From the NCBI GenBank assembly GCA_002315875.1, contig DCIL01000002.1, positions 1 to 19,304 of the forward strand: a stretch of 19,304 nt of DNA, written 5' to 3'. Each line of letters opens with the position of its first letter. Positions within the stretch are counted from its first letter, which is position 1. This DNA is from Verrucomicrobia bacterium UBA1727 (GTDB lineage: Bacteria; Verrucomicrobiota; Kiritimatiellia; RFP12; UBA1067). A program made the position numbers and the translations under genes. Positions 1 through 7,484 of this stretch are shown piece by piece. The notes under the pieces are model-generated. The model had not been told where the DNA came from, ran no database searches, and saw nothing but the letters and a program-made list of their open reading frames with translations.

Positions 1-1
1 C

Positions 2-1831
2 GCCGCCAATCGCGAAAACGCCCCCAAACGGGCAGAATCGGCCTCTCAGGCCGTCAAACGCATAGTCTTATGCGTTGGGAAAGTTGTATTTAATTTTCCT
101 GCCAATTACGGCTGGTGTTTCAATGGAAGTGTGAGTTGTTATCCTGCTGGTAATACCGATAGCGTTAGACAGATCAAGTTCAACGGTCCGGTTTCCGGCA
201 ATGGAACCATCACCGTGGGCGACAATGGATGCTTCGTTTTCTTAAATGACAACAATACCTTTACTGGCACATTTACCTCGTGGGGTGTATCGCGGGAGAT
301 GCATGTAATCATCGGCAATAATTCCAACTTCAGTTTCGGTGACGTTACTTTTCAAATGGACACCCGTCAAGGACTGCATTTCAGGCCCAAGGCGTCTGGT
401 TCGGTGCTCAACTTGAATTGTCCAAGTTCGCCGAAGGTTTCAATCGAAGGTACGGGCTCAATGCAGCTGAACTTGAAGAGCAATGTCGTGATCTCAAATA
501 ACGCGGTGAATCTACTTCCGCTCAATATCGCCGCGGGCAAGACCTACACGTTCAACGATCAGGGCGGGTATACGGCCAAGATCACCGGCACCGGAGATAT
601 CAAGCTTGCGGAAGGTGCGGTGTGGCCGACGCTTGACCTTCGCGGCTTTGGCTCTTCTATGTTCCGAATCATGACTAACGCTTTTGATGGGGTGGTAGTC
701 ACTTGTCCGACGAATGTCAGCGTGAAGATGGGTGGTTTCATGGGGCCGTGCGATCCGAACTGGACGTTTAACAGCCCTAATACTTCTTGTGCTGGCCATA
801 CGGTGCATTGTTTCCGTACAAACTATTCGGGGCGCACTGCCTTCGTGCTGGATGATGGTTGTCATTGGGACACTTATGCCAGTGCGCAGGGTGGCATTAT
901 AAATAACCAGAAGTTAGATATGTCCAAGGCGTTCAGCATTGATCTCGATTTCTATGTAGAATCAACTGGCGGATCTAAGGGCGACTTGATTTGCATCGCC
1001 TTGCAGGATAAGATGACGTCTGCCAATGGATATATCAATGGGAACGACGATAACGGATGGTGTACGATTGATGGCTCAGTGGGATTGACGGCTTGGCCGT
1101 CGAAAAAGAAGTTCATCCTCTGCTACAACAAGGCGCGGGTGAAGGTTGATGATAAGGATGTGGTGCTTTCCAATCCTTTCGGCAAAACGAACTACCTCTT
1201 TGATAACTATACGCAAGCCAAGCCGCTTCATGTCAACGTCAAGTGGGATCTGACGGATCTCGTCTATACCTTGACTTGGGACGGCAAGACCGAAACGGTG
1301 ACCTATCCGTCCGCCGATCTTGTGACTAAGTTTCCGAGTGGCGCATACGTCACGTTCTTGTCGACTGCCGGCGGCTGGTATTGCCGGAAGATTATCGATG
1401 GACTTAACATCTCGTCCGCCGCGAATCCGCTTTTGTCGGCTCCGGGAACGGGTATGACGCTCAAGATCGATTCGACGGACGCCGTGTTTGCCGAGGACGG
1501 CACCAACACCTTTGCAGGCTCGCTCACCTTCAAGGGCACGAATACGGTGAGCGCGTCGAAGAAGGCGATCTTCACTAACAGCGACTGGGCGTTCGATTGT
1601 AGCGAAGGCATGTCGACGGTCAAGTTCGGCAGCGGTGTGACGTTGCCGAGTTCGATCGAGGTCGAGGTCAGTGGCGATGATTTCAAGGGATGGCAGACGC
1701 TGATAGATTACAGCGCCGCGGAGAACACTCCCGAGATCGAACTTACGCCGGCGAGCATCAAATGCCGCACAACCGCAGATCGCAAGTTCCAGATTTACGG
1801 TAAGGTCGGCAGTGTGATTTTGGTAAGGTGA
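2..1831 (+). CDS. Beta-strand-rich surface protein with lectin-like domain, 5' end missing
   Basis: The reading frame is open from base 2 with no stop, so the gene most likely begins before the window. A GTG at 131 is the first visible start codon but has no Shine-Dalgarno, and coding-looking sequence (Asn-Phe-Pro-Ala-Asn-Tyr-Gly-Trp) precedes it. The protein is rich in Gly, Thr, Asn and Ser with short alternating strands (for example VSGNGTITVGDNG, NDNNTFTGTF, TNTFAGSLTFKGTNTV). This is typical of autotransporter-associated beta-strand-repeat proteins. A segment encoded at about 835-1420 (AFSIDLDFYV, WDLTDLVYTLTWDGK, GAYVTFLSTAGGW) resembles a concanavalin A/L-type lectin or LamG sandwich, which could bind glycans. 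The C-terminus is short and ends GKVGSVILVR, without a visible outer-membrane barrel. The next gene begins 14 bases after the stop, so the two are probably co-transcribed. Surface location is inferred; the ligand is unknown. Confidence 0.72.
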   Translation, partial: AANRENAPKRAESASQAVKRIVLCVGKVVFNFPANYGWCFNGSVSCYPAGNTDSVRQIKFNGPVSGNGTITVGDNGCFVFLNDNNTFTGTFTSWGVSREMHVIIGNNSNFSFGDVTFQMDTRQGLHFRPKASGSVLNLNCPSSPKVSIEGTGSMQLNLKSNVVISNNAVNLLPLNIAAGKTYTFNDQGGYTAKITGTGDIKLAEGAVWPTLDLRGFGSSMFRIMTNAFDGVVVTCPTNVSVKMGGFMGPCDPNWTFNSPNTSCAGHTVHCFRTNYSGRTAFVLDDGCHWDTYASAQGGIINNQKLDMSKAFSIDLDFYVESTGGSKGDLICIALQDKMTSANGYINGNDDNGWCTIDGSVGLTAWPSKKKFILCYNKARVKVDDKDVVLSNPFGKTNYLFDNYTQAKPLHVNVKWDLTDLVYTLTWDGKTETVTYPSADLVTKFPSGAYVTFLSTAGGWYCRKIIDGLNISSAANPLLSAPGTGMTLKIDSTDAVFAEDGTNTFAGSLTFKGTNTVSASKKAIFTNSDWAFDCSEGMSTVKFGSGVTLPSSIEVEVSGDDFKGWQTLIDYSAAENTPEIELTPASIKCRTTADRKFQIYGKVGSVILVR

Positions 1832-1834
1832 AAG

Positions 1835-1840
1835 AGGAGG
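1835..1840 (+). promoter_or_regulatory. Shine-Dalgarno AGGAGG deciding the start at 1846
   Basis: AGGAGG lies five bases before ATG 1846. It directly follows the stop of the upstream gene. A GTG at 1828 in the same frame would place the ribosome site inside the gene, so 1846 is the better start, and it yields a clean signal peptide. Confidence 0.8.
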
Positions 1841-1845
1841 TTAGG

Positions 1846-3705
1846 ATGAAATCATATCTCTTTACTGCTGTAGCTGTCGCCGCGGCAGTTGCGTTCGGTT
1901 ATGAGAATCCGCTGACGATCATCGATGCTGCGGTCACCTCGCTTACGGACGAGCAAAAGTCCGACCTCAACAACAATACCTACGATGCGCTGATCTTCAA
2001 TAACGGAAAGACGGTTGAGGTTACTGGCATCGGTTCGTTCAATGGCGATATCGTCATCAAGAGCGGCTCGGTGATGAAGGGCTCGGGCACGGCCTGCGTC
2101 GGCACTTCAACGGGTAAGACGATCGTCGAGGATGGCGGCTCCTTCTTCTACTACCGCACTGCGAAATCAGATTTGCCGGCCTCGCCCAACAACGAGAAGT
2201 ACGAAATCGCCGGCAATGGCTGTGGAGATTACGGCGCGTTGTATTTTTCGTATTACACGACTGAGCAGTCGGATCAAAATAATGCAGTGTTTGCAGATGT
2301 TACCTTGACCGCGCCGGCTAAGGTTTCGGCTCCCAATACCAATGGGTCGGGACGATTCCACGTCCTTGGCAAGCTGAATCAGAACGGACATAAGCTCACC
2401 TGCGCCTGCGGAGAGCCGTCCTTCAATCCGTCCACTTGGACGAATCCCGGCGTAGTCGAGACGACTTGCGGATATTTTCATACCGGTGCGATTTGGAATT
2501 CGGTCCGCACCGATGATTGCAAACTCATCTGGAACGGCGGCAACTGGTCCGTTTACGGCGCCGCCGCCTTGGAGTGGCCGGTGGAGATGAAAAAGTCCGG
2601 CACGCTTTCCATCGGCAGGGACGCGCCGACTTCACCATCGTCAACGGTCAACAACTTCAAGGGACTCTTCACGCTCGATAGCGGGGTGACGCTGACGATT
2701 GGGGACTGGTCGGGCGGTGCCGGGCGTGTGTATTTCTCGGGCGGACTGGCTGGATCCGGAAAGATCACCGGCGGCTTTGATGGTGCAGACATGTGCCGTA
2801 TCGGCGACGTAAAGGATTCAATCACCGTCGCGAACGGAAAAACCGGCGGCATGAGGGTTTATGGCAAGATCACGGACACCGCTAAGATCACCGCTGCTGA
2901 CGGCACGATCTACGTCGACGGCACCGAGAACGATTATACTGGCAAGACCACGATTTCCGGCGGTAAGGTTGTGTTCAAAGGCGATGGTTCGTTCCCGGTG
3001 AACGGCTTTACGGCTGAGACCGCGGCAAGTCGGTTATCGATAAGTTCCGGTGCCTGTCTCGAGCTTATGGCCAAGTGCGAGGGCGATACGGACGGTTTCA
3101 CGTCCGCCGGCGTCAATGCGATCATCGCGCCTGCCGCCGCGGCCGCGATTCCCAACGTAAAAGTCACGGTTCGCGAGGGCGGATCGTGGGAGTATACCGG
3201 TAATCTGAGCGGGTCCGTCTACAACACTTATTTCAAGCCGATCGGCACGCTTACGCTGTCCGGACTCTTTTCGGACGGATTCCTTCCGAACTTGTCGGAT
3301 ATCTCCGGTAAGCTCGTCCTTACGACTGGTTATGCGGAAGGGGTCGAGGCGCCTGACGGATTCGGACAACTTGGCAGCGGCGAGCTGGAACTCAGCGGCG
3401 ATTTTCGTCTGATCGTGGCGGCCGGTCACACGAACAATCTTTCCATCGGTGCGAACGGCAAGCGCGCGGTCGTCACTATGAAGGACAACGCCAAACTGGT
3501 GTCGGTTAATAAGCGCTATAATCATTCGGCGCAACCGCGAAGCTTGTATGTGGGAGCGGAGGACAACTCGCGCGGCATTCTCGTGGTCGAGGACAATGCG
3601 GTGTTTTCCAACAAGCTTGAGATTGCGAGCGGTACGTCGGGTCCGTCGGATCGGTCTATCAGCGCGGAGGCAGGGTCGTTTCTCCGCAGAGTAGCGCGGA
3701 CATGA
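1846..3705 (+). CDS. Autotransporter-type beta-strand-repeat surface protein, N-terminal part, frameshifted
   Basis: This is the N-terminal part of a large exported surface protein. Residues 1-18 (MKSYLFTAVAVAAAVAFG) are a Sec signal peptide. The rest is a Gly/Thr/Ser-rich series of short strands, with a clear beta-strand-repeat (PATR-like) motif near residue 362 (NDYTGKTTISGGKVVF) and others such as SGGLAGSGKITGGFDG. The last 16 or so residues (from about 3649, ending RRVART) are arginine-rich and unlike the rest. The frame beginning at 3648 instead reads GSVYQRGGRVVSPQSSADMSWG, which continues the repeat style and leads into the 3702-5138 frame. One base therefore appears to be missing near 3648, and the intact product would be about 1097 residues. 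It may be a real disrupted gene or a sequencing error in a G run. It is probably co-transcribed with the upstream surface protein. Confidence 0.75.
   Translation: MKSYLFTAVAVAAAVAFGYENPLTIIDAAVTSLTDEQKSDLNNNTYDALIFNNGKTVEVTGIGSFNGDIVIKSGSVMKGSGTACVGTSTGKTIVEDGGSFFYYRTAKSDLPASPNNEKYEIAGNGCGDYGALYFSYYTTEQSDQNNAVFADVTLTAPAKVSAPNTNGSGRFHVLGKLNQNGHKLTCACGEPSFNPSTWTNPGVVETTCGYFHTGAIWNSVRTDDCKLIWNGGNWSVYGAAALEWPVEMKKSGTLSIGRDAPTSPSSTVNNFKGLFTLDSGVTLTIGDWSGGAGRVYFSGGLAGSGKITGGFDGADMCRIGDVKDSITVANGKTGGMRVYGKITDTAKITAADGTIYVDGTENDYTGKTTISGGKVVFKGDGSFPVNGFTAETAASRLSISSGACLELMAKCEGDTDGFTSAGVNAIIAPAAAAAIPNVKVTVREGGSWEYTGNLSGSVYNTYFKPIGTLTLSGLFSDGFLPNLSDISGKLVLTTGYAEGVEAPDGFGQLGSGELELSGDFRLIVAAGHTNNLSIGANGKRAVVTMKDNAKLVSVNKRYNHSAQPRSLYVGAEDNSRGILVVEDNAVFSNKLEIASGTSGPSDRSISAEAGSFLRRVART
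3645..3653 (+). other. Probable -1 frameshift site joining the two halves of one gene
   Basis: Reading in the 1846 frame through codon 3646-3648 and then restarting at 3648 gives Gly-Pro-Ser-Gly-Ser-Val-Tyr-Gln-Arg-Gly-Gly. This is a natural repeat sequence. The local bases are TCGGATCGG; one extra G (TCGGGATCGG) would restore a single frame. No slippery heptamer of the X XXY YYZ type is seen here, which argues against programmed frameshifting. Confidence 0.7.
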
Positions 3706-5138
3706 GCTGGGGCAAATCTTCGGGAAGTCCCAACCAATCGTTCTACGAAATCACCGATGGATATTTCGAGGTCGGTTATTGGACGCGGCAGGCGTTTACC
3801 AGAAACAGTGTCGGCATAGTATATCAGCACGGCGGCAACGTGACGCTAACGGGCCAAATGCGGTTTATTCCGTGCATTCGCGGCACCGGCGTCGTCTATC
3901 AGACCTCGGGTGTCTGGAATGGTGGCAATGGTGAGAATTCCTTCGGATACGGCGAATGGTCCAGCTGGCAACCGGGCGGCTTCTGCAACTGGACCATTAC
4001 TGGGCAGGGCACCAAGTATAATTCCTCAAATCTCATCCGTCTCGGCTATCACGATCAGAGCGTCCATATCCTCAACGTTAACGATGGGGCGCGGCTTGAG
4101 ATAACTCAGCTCACCGCGAGCCAGACGAACACTTCGTACGGCATCGTAAACTTCAACGGCGGCGTCTTTGCACCGTCCGCTGAAACGGTGCTTGGCAATA
4201 GGGACAACACCGGTTCGGATGGACAGCCCACGGTGTATATCCATCGCGGCGGAATGACCTTTGATTCGTCCCGCGGCAACAACAAGAATCTTGAGGTCTG
4301 CGCGTCGTTGCTTGCCCCGACCGGCAAGGGTGTTAAGTCGATCGCGATGCCCGCGATTTTGCCTTCTGGATACATCGCGCCGCCGCTCGTCGTGATTGAG
4401 GGTGATGGAATCGGTGCGACTGCAGTCGCTGAGTTTGATTCTTCCAACATGAGCGTTACCGGAATCACCATCACCTCTCCCGGCTGCAATTACACGACGG
4501 CGCGGGCTTATTTCTGTCATGGCGGACCTGACGCCGGCAATGACTATGTCGAATGCGGGGCGGTGACGCTTGAGGACAATGTGAGCGGCGGACTTACGAA
4601 GATCGGCGCGGGTGGACTCAAGTTCTACAATTGCGAGCCCACTTATACTGGCGTCACCTATGTTGCCGAGGGTACGATGTACACGATGGGTAGCAATGAA
4701 AACAAGCCCAAGGTGCTGAGGAATACGCCGGTGCGCATTGCGAAGGGTGCAGAGTTGAACCTTTACTGGCACGCCACTGTCGTCAAGGCGTTGGGTGGCG
4801 CCGGCATCTGCTACAACCAGGGACCGACCTCGACCGGTGAGTTGTTCTATACGAAGGACGAGGTAGCGGATGGCGGTCTTACCTTCAGCAATACCGATGC
4901 CGCTACGCGTGGGGCTACTGGACGGCTTACGCTCAATGCGAATACGGTGGTGAAGGTCGGTGGACTCAACGAGCTTGATCACACGAAGACCTATCCGCTC
5001 GTAACTTGCACTGATGCGCTTACGGTCAGCGGAGGGCTTACGCTTGAAGGCGACAATCCCGAGCGCTGGCGCCTCGTCACCACGAGCAAGGTGCTTTCGC
5101 TGCGCCCCATCGGCGGTATGGTTATTATGATCCGGTAA
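3702..5138 (+). CDS. Autotransporter-type beta-strand-repeat surface protein, C-terminal part
   Basis: This is the downstream half of the protein that starts at 1846. ATG 3702 has no Shine-Dalgarno before it, and coding-quality sequence in the same frame extends upstream to about 3648, so it is most likely not an independent start. The segment has no signal peptide. It contains strand repeats such as GIVYQHGGNVTLTGQMRF, GTGVVYQTSGVWNGGNGEN and, at about 4588-4680, a PATR-like unit (GGLTKIGAGGLKF followed by TYTGVTYVAEGTMY). The C-terminus ends in GGMVIMIR, close to the GSVILVR end of the neighbouring surface protein. I see no catalytic motif and no beta-barrel translocator. The function (adhesin, matrix or glycan-binding surface protein) is an inference from the repeat type. 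Confidence 0.72.
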   Translation: MSWGKSSGSPNQSFYEITDGYFEVGYWTRQAFTRNSVGIVYQHGGNVTLTGQMRFIPCIRGTGVVYQTSGVWNGGNGENSFGYGEWSSWQPGGFCNWTITGQGTKYNSSNLIRLGYHDQSVHILNVNDGARLEITQLTASQTNTSYGIVNFNGGVFAPSAETVLGNRDNTGSDGQPTVYIHRGGMTFDSSRGNNKNLEVCASLLAPTGKGVKSIAMPAILPSGYIAPPLVVIEGDGIGATAVAEFDSSNMSVTGITITSPGCNYTTARAYFCHGGPDAGNDYVECGAVTLEDNVSGGLTKIGAGGLKFYNCEPTYTGVTYVAEGTMYTMGSNENKPKVLRNTPVRIAKGAELNLYWHATVVKALGGAGICYNQGPTSTGELFYTKDEVADGGLTFSNTDAATRGATGRLTLNANTVVKVGGLNELDHTKTYPLVTCTDALTVSGGLTLEGDNPERWRLVTTSKVLSLRPIGGMVIMIR

Positions 5139-5162
5139 GCATAAAATTCAAACCCGTTGCTA

Positions 5163-5192
5163 TTGACTGAGTATCGGATAAAATAGTAGAAT
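5163..5192 (+). promoter_or_regulatory. Sigma-70-type promoter of the mre operon
   Basis: TTGACT (5163-5168) and TAGAAT (5187-5192) are separated by 18 bases, each matching five of six consensus positions. The start of transcription would fall at about 5199-5202, on or next to the mreB ATG at 5202. No Shine-Dalgarno fits between, so the message looks leaderless. Confidence 0.65.
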
Positions 5193-5201
5193 ATACGCAC
5201 T

Positions 5202-6239
5202 ATGTTCGGAAAGCTTAAGACCCTGTTCTCGTCCGATATCGGTATCGATCTCGGCACTGCCAACTCGCTCGTTTACGCGAAAGACCGCGGCATCGTGCTC
5301 CGCGAGCCGTCCGTGGTGGCCATTCAGGCCGGTTCCAAACGGGTGCTGGCGGTCGGCGAAGAGGCGAAGCGCATGCTCGGCCGTACGCCAGGAAACATCG
5401 TCGCGATTCGTCCGATGAAGTCCGGCGTCATCGCTGACTTCGACATCACCGAGGCGATGATCAAGTATTTTCTCGAGAAGGTCTGTCCGCCTCGTTTCTA
5501 CTCCAAATATTCCAAGCCGCGCATGGTCATTGCGGTTCCTTCGGGAATCACCGAGGTTGAGAAGCGCGCGGTAGAGGACGCGGCGCACGCGGCGGGTGCG
5601 GGTGAGGTGTTTCTCATCGAGGAGCCGATGGCCGCGGCAATCGGCGTCGGGCTTCCCGTTTCCGAGCCGTCCGGTTCGATGATCGTCGACATCGGCGGCG
5701 GCACTTGTGAGGTGGCGATCATCTCGCTCGCGGGAATCGTCCACAGCTACTCGGCCAGAGCCGCAGGCGGTGATGCGATGGACGAGGCGATTTCGAGCTA
5801 TGTGAAGCGCGTTTACAATCTGCTGATCGGTGAGCGCACGGCCGAAGAGATCAAGATCAAGATTGGCAGTGCGTATCCGATGACGACCGAGAAGACGCTG
5901 GATATCAAGGGCCGCGACATCGTATCTGGTCTGCCGAAGACGCTTACCATTACGTCCGAGGAAATTCGTGAGGCGCTGAAGGATACGGTCCAGCTCATTG
6001 TCGATGCCGTGCGCACCACGCTTGACCGTTGCGAGCCGGAACTCGCGGGCGACCTCGTCGATCACGGCCTCGTGCTGTCCGGCGGCAGCTCTCAGCTTTA
6101 CGGGCTCGACAAGCTCCTTTCCTCACAGACCGGGCTTCCGGTGGTGGTGGCGGATGATCCGCTTTCCGCAGTCGCGGAAGGTACGGGCAAGGTCATGGAC
6201 GAGCTCGACTTCCTCGCGAAAAATCGTCGCGCGTCGTGA
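5202..6239 (+). CDS. mreB: Rod shape-determining protein MreB
   Basis: MreB is the bacterial actin homologue that polymerises on the inner face of the cytoplasmic membrane and steers the elongation machinery. The 345-residue length is normal. The nucleotide-binding motifs are in order: phosphate 1 DIGIDLGTANSLVY (residues 11-24), the connect region EEPMAAAIGVG (around 140-150), phosphate 2 VDIGGGTCEVAI starting near residue 162, and the adenosine motif LSGGSS near residue 293. The first residues (MFGKLKTLF) fit the short amphipathic membrane-binding helix known in Gram-negative MreB. ATG 5202 is the only start giving this N-terminus. It lies within about 10 bases of the -10 box and has no Shine-Dalgarno, suggesting leaderless translation. 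mreC follows with a four-base overlap. Confidence 0.97.
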   Translation: MFGKLKTLFSSDIGIDLGTANSLVYAKDRGIVLREPSVVAIQAGSKRVLAVGEEAKRMLGRTPGNIVAIRPMKSGVIADFDITEAMIKYFLEKVCPPRFYSKYSKPRMVIAVPSGITEVEKRAVEDAAHAAGAGEVFLIEEPMAAAIGVGLPVSEPSGSMIVDIGGGTCEVAIISLAGIVHSYSARAAGGDAMDEAISSYVKRVYNLLIGERTAEEIKIKIGSAYPMTTEKTLDIKGRDIVSGLPKTLTITSEEIREALKDTVQLIVDAVRTTLDRCEPELAGDLVDHGLVLSGGSSQLYGLDKLLSSQTGLPVVVADDPLSAVAEGTGKVMDELDFLAKNRRAS

Positions 6240-7033
6240 AGCCGAAGTCGAAGACGACCGGAGTTTATCTGGCCGTCGCGCTTTCGGCGGCGGCCGTGGC
6301 CGCGTTGATTTTCCTGCCTGCCGTCTCGGTAGAGGCGGTCTATCCGGCTGAGCGTGCCAAGCGCGCGTTTTCCGACAGGGTGTGGTCGCGTGTCGTCGGA
6401 TTCTTCCGCGGTGCGGCGGCGAATGCCGAAAACGTGCGGCTCAAGCGTGAGATCTCCGCACTGGCATTGCTCGCGGGAGATGTCGATCGGCTGGAGATCG
6501 AGAATGCACGGCTTCGGCGTGCGCTTGGCTATTCGGCGCGCGTCGCAGAGAATTGGCTATCGGCTCCGGTCTTATCGCGCGGCGGAGGAAGTGCCGCGGT
6601 TCATCGGACGATTCGCGTCGGGCGCGGCACTTTGGATGGTGTGAGTGAAGGTGGGATCGTGGTGGCGCCGGAAGGACTCGTCGGGCGGGTGTCGTCCGTC
6701 ACCGCGCACACGGCGGAAGTGCGGCTGTTGAGCGACCCGACGATGATGGTTCACTGCGAAGTCGAGTCGACGTCCGCCCTTCGGATGCGCGGCGTGCTCG
6801 TCGGGTCCGACGATGTTTTCACGCTCAAGTATCTTACCGGATCGAAAATTGCGCAGGCGCATTCACGTGTGCTCACGTCCGGAAAGGGCGGCGTCTTTCC
6901 CAAGGGACTGATGGTCGGTTATTTTTCGGAAGTGGTGTCGGATCGTAACGAGACAGGGCAGCCGGAGGCGCTGGTAAGACCCGCCGTCGATTTCGATTTG
7001 CTCGAGGATGTCTTCATTCGCCGTGCTCAATGA
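6236..7033 (+). CDS. mreC: Cell shape-determining protein MreC
   Basis: MreC is the bitopic scaffold that links MreB inside the cell to PBP2 in the periplasm. The 265-residue protein has one membrane segment (about residues 9-30), a coiled coil (about 62-98, ALALLAGDVDRLEIENARL) used for dimerisation, and the double beta-barrel domain with typical MreC sequence (RVGRGTLDGVSEGGIVV, GLVGRVSSVT, VRLLSDPTMMVHCEV, TSGKGGVFPKGLMVGYFSEV). The start is GTG 6236, overlapping the mreB stop by four bases (GTGA). No Shine-Dalgarno is evident, so translation is probably coupled to mreB. The gene order is the classic mreBCD arrangement. Confidence 0.93.
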   Translation: MKPKSKTTGVYLAVALSAAAVAALIFLPAVSVEAVYPAERAKRAFSDRVWSRVVGFFRGAAANAENVRLKREISALALLAGDVDRLEIENARLRRALGYSARVAENWLSAPVLSRGGGSAAVHRTIRVGRGTLDGVSEGGIVVAPEGLVGRVSSVTAHTAEVRLLSDPTMMVHCEVESTSALRMRGVLVGSDDVFTLKYLTGSKIAQAHSRVLTSGKGGVFPKGLMVGYFSEVVSDRNETGQPEALVRPAVDFDLLEDVFIRRAQ

Positions 7034-7484
7034 GTTATACCGAGGGCTGTTTTACGTGCTCGTGCTCTTCGGTGGCGCGTGCGCGGAGGAGTTTGCACCC
7101 AAGTTCCTCGGGGTGGGTTTTCCGGTGCTGCTTGTGTCCGCACTTTACCTCGCGCCTGCGCGACAACTTGTGACCTCAGTTCTTCTTGCGCTTGCGGCAG
7201 GAGCGATTGCGGACGCCTTGTCCGCGCTGCCGCTGATGACCAGCGCGAGTTTCTTTGTGCTGGCGGCCATAGCTATTCGCAGTACGTTGGGACGAAACAT
7301 TTTGCTTTCGGCACTTGCCTATCCGCTTTACGAGATCTGGCTGGCGTTATGGTCCGTCAGTGCCGAAGGCAGTGTCTTCATGCGGGTGTTTCTCGCGGTG
7401 CCGATCGGCTTCGCGACTGCGGGGGTAGTGCATCTGGCGCTCGGATGGCTTGAACGGAAGGCGGCGGTCGATGCGCAGGTGTGA
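7008..7484 (+). CDS. mreD: Rod shape-determining protein MreD
   Basis: This is a small polytopic inner-membrane protein of 158 residues placed exactly where mreD is expected, between mreC and the PBP2 gene. The sequence is almost entirely hydrophobic, with about five membrane segments (for example LFYVLVLFGGA, GVGFPVLLVSALYLA, VLLALAAGAIADAL, ASFFVLAAIAI, FLAVPIGFATAGVVHLALGW) and the weakly conserved character of MreD. ATG 7008 overlaps mreC by 26 bases. A GTG at 7023 in the same frame would shorten the overlap to 11 bases and is a fair alternative; no good Shine-Dalgarno decides between them. The assignment rests on topology and position more than on motifs. Confidence 0.82.
   Translation: MSSFAVLNELYRGLFYVLVLFGGACAEEFAPKFLGVGFPVLLVSALYLAPARQLVTSVLLALAAGAIADALSALPLMTSASFFVLAAIAIRSTLGRNILLSALAYPLYEIWLALWSVSAEGSVFMRVFLAVPIGFATAGVVHLALGWLERKAAVDAQV
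7456..7461 (+). promoter_or_regulatory. Shine-Dalgarno GGAAGG for the PBP2 gene
   Basis: GGAAGG lies nine bases before ATG 7471 inside the end of mreD. It supports ATG 7471 as the PBP2 start over the in-frame TTG at 7450, which would overlap the Shine-Dalgarno. Confidence 0.6.

Noticed and set aside
59..74. Perfect inverted repeat CGCATA-GTCT-TATGCG at the left edge
   Set aside because: A six-base stem without a T run, lying inside a frame that is open to the window edge. It could be chance or part of the coding sequence, so I do not call it a terminator.
3640..3660. Programmed ribosomal frameshifting at the split
   Set aside because: No slippery heptamer and no obvious downstream stem-loop are seen; a missing base or a true mutation is simpler.
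3702..3704. ATG 3702 as an independent start of a separate surface protein
   Set aside because: There is no Shine-Dalgarno and no signal peptide, and clear repeat-type coding sequence continues upstream in the same frame, so a frameshifted single gene is the better reading.
5160..6065. A 301-codon antisense reading frame opposite mreB
   Set aside because: It is Arg- and Asp-rich low-complexity translation mirrored from mreB codons, with no recognisable motif.
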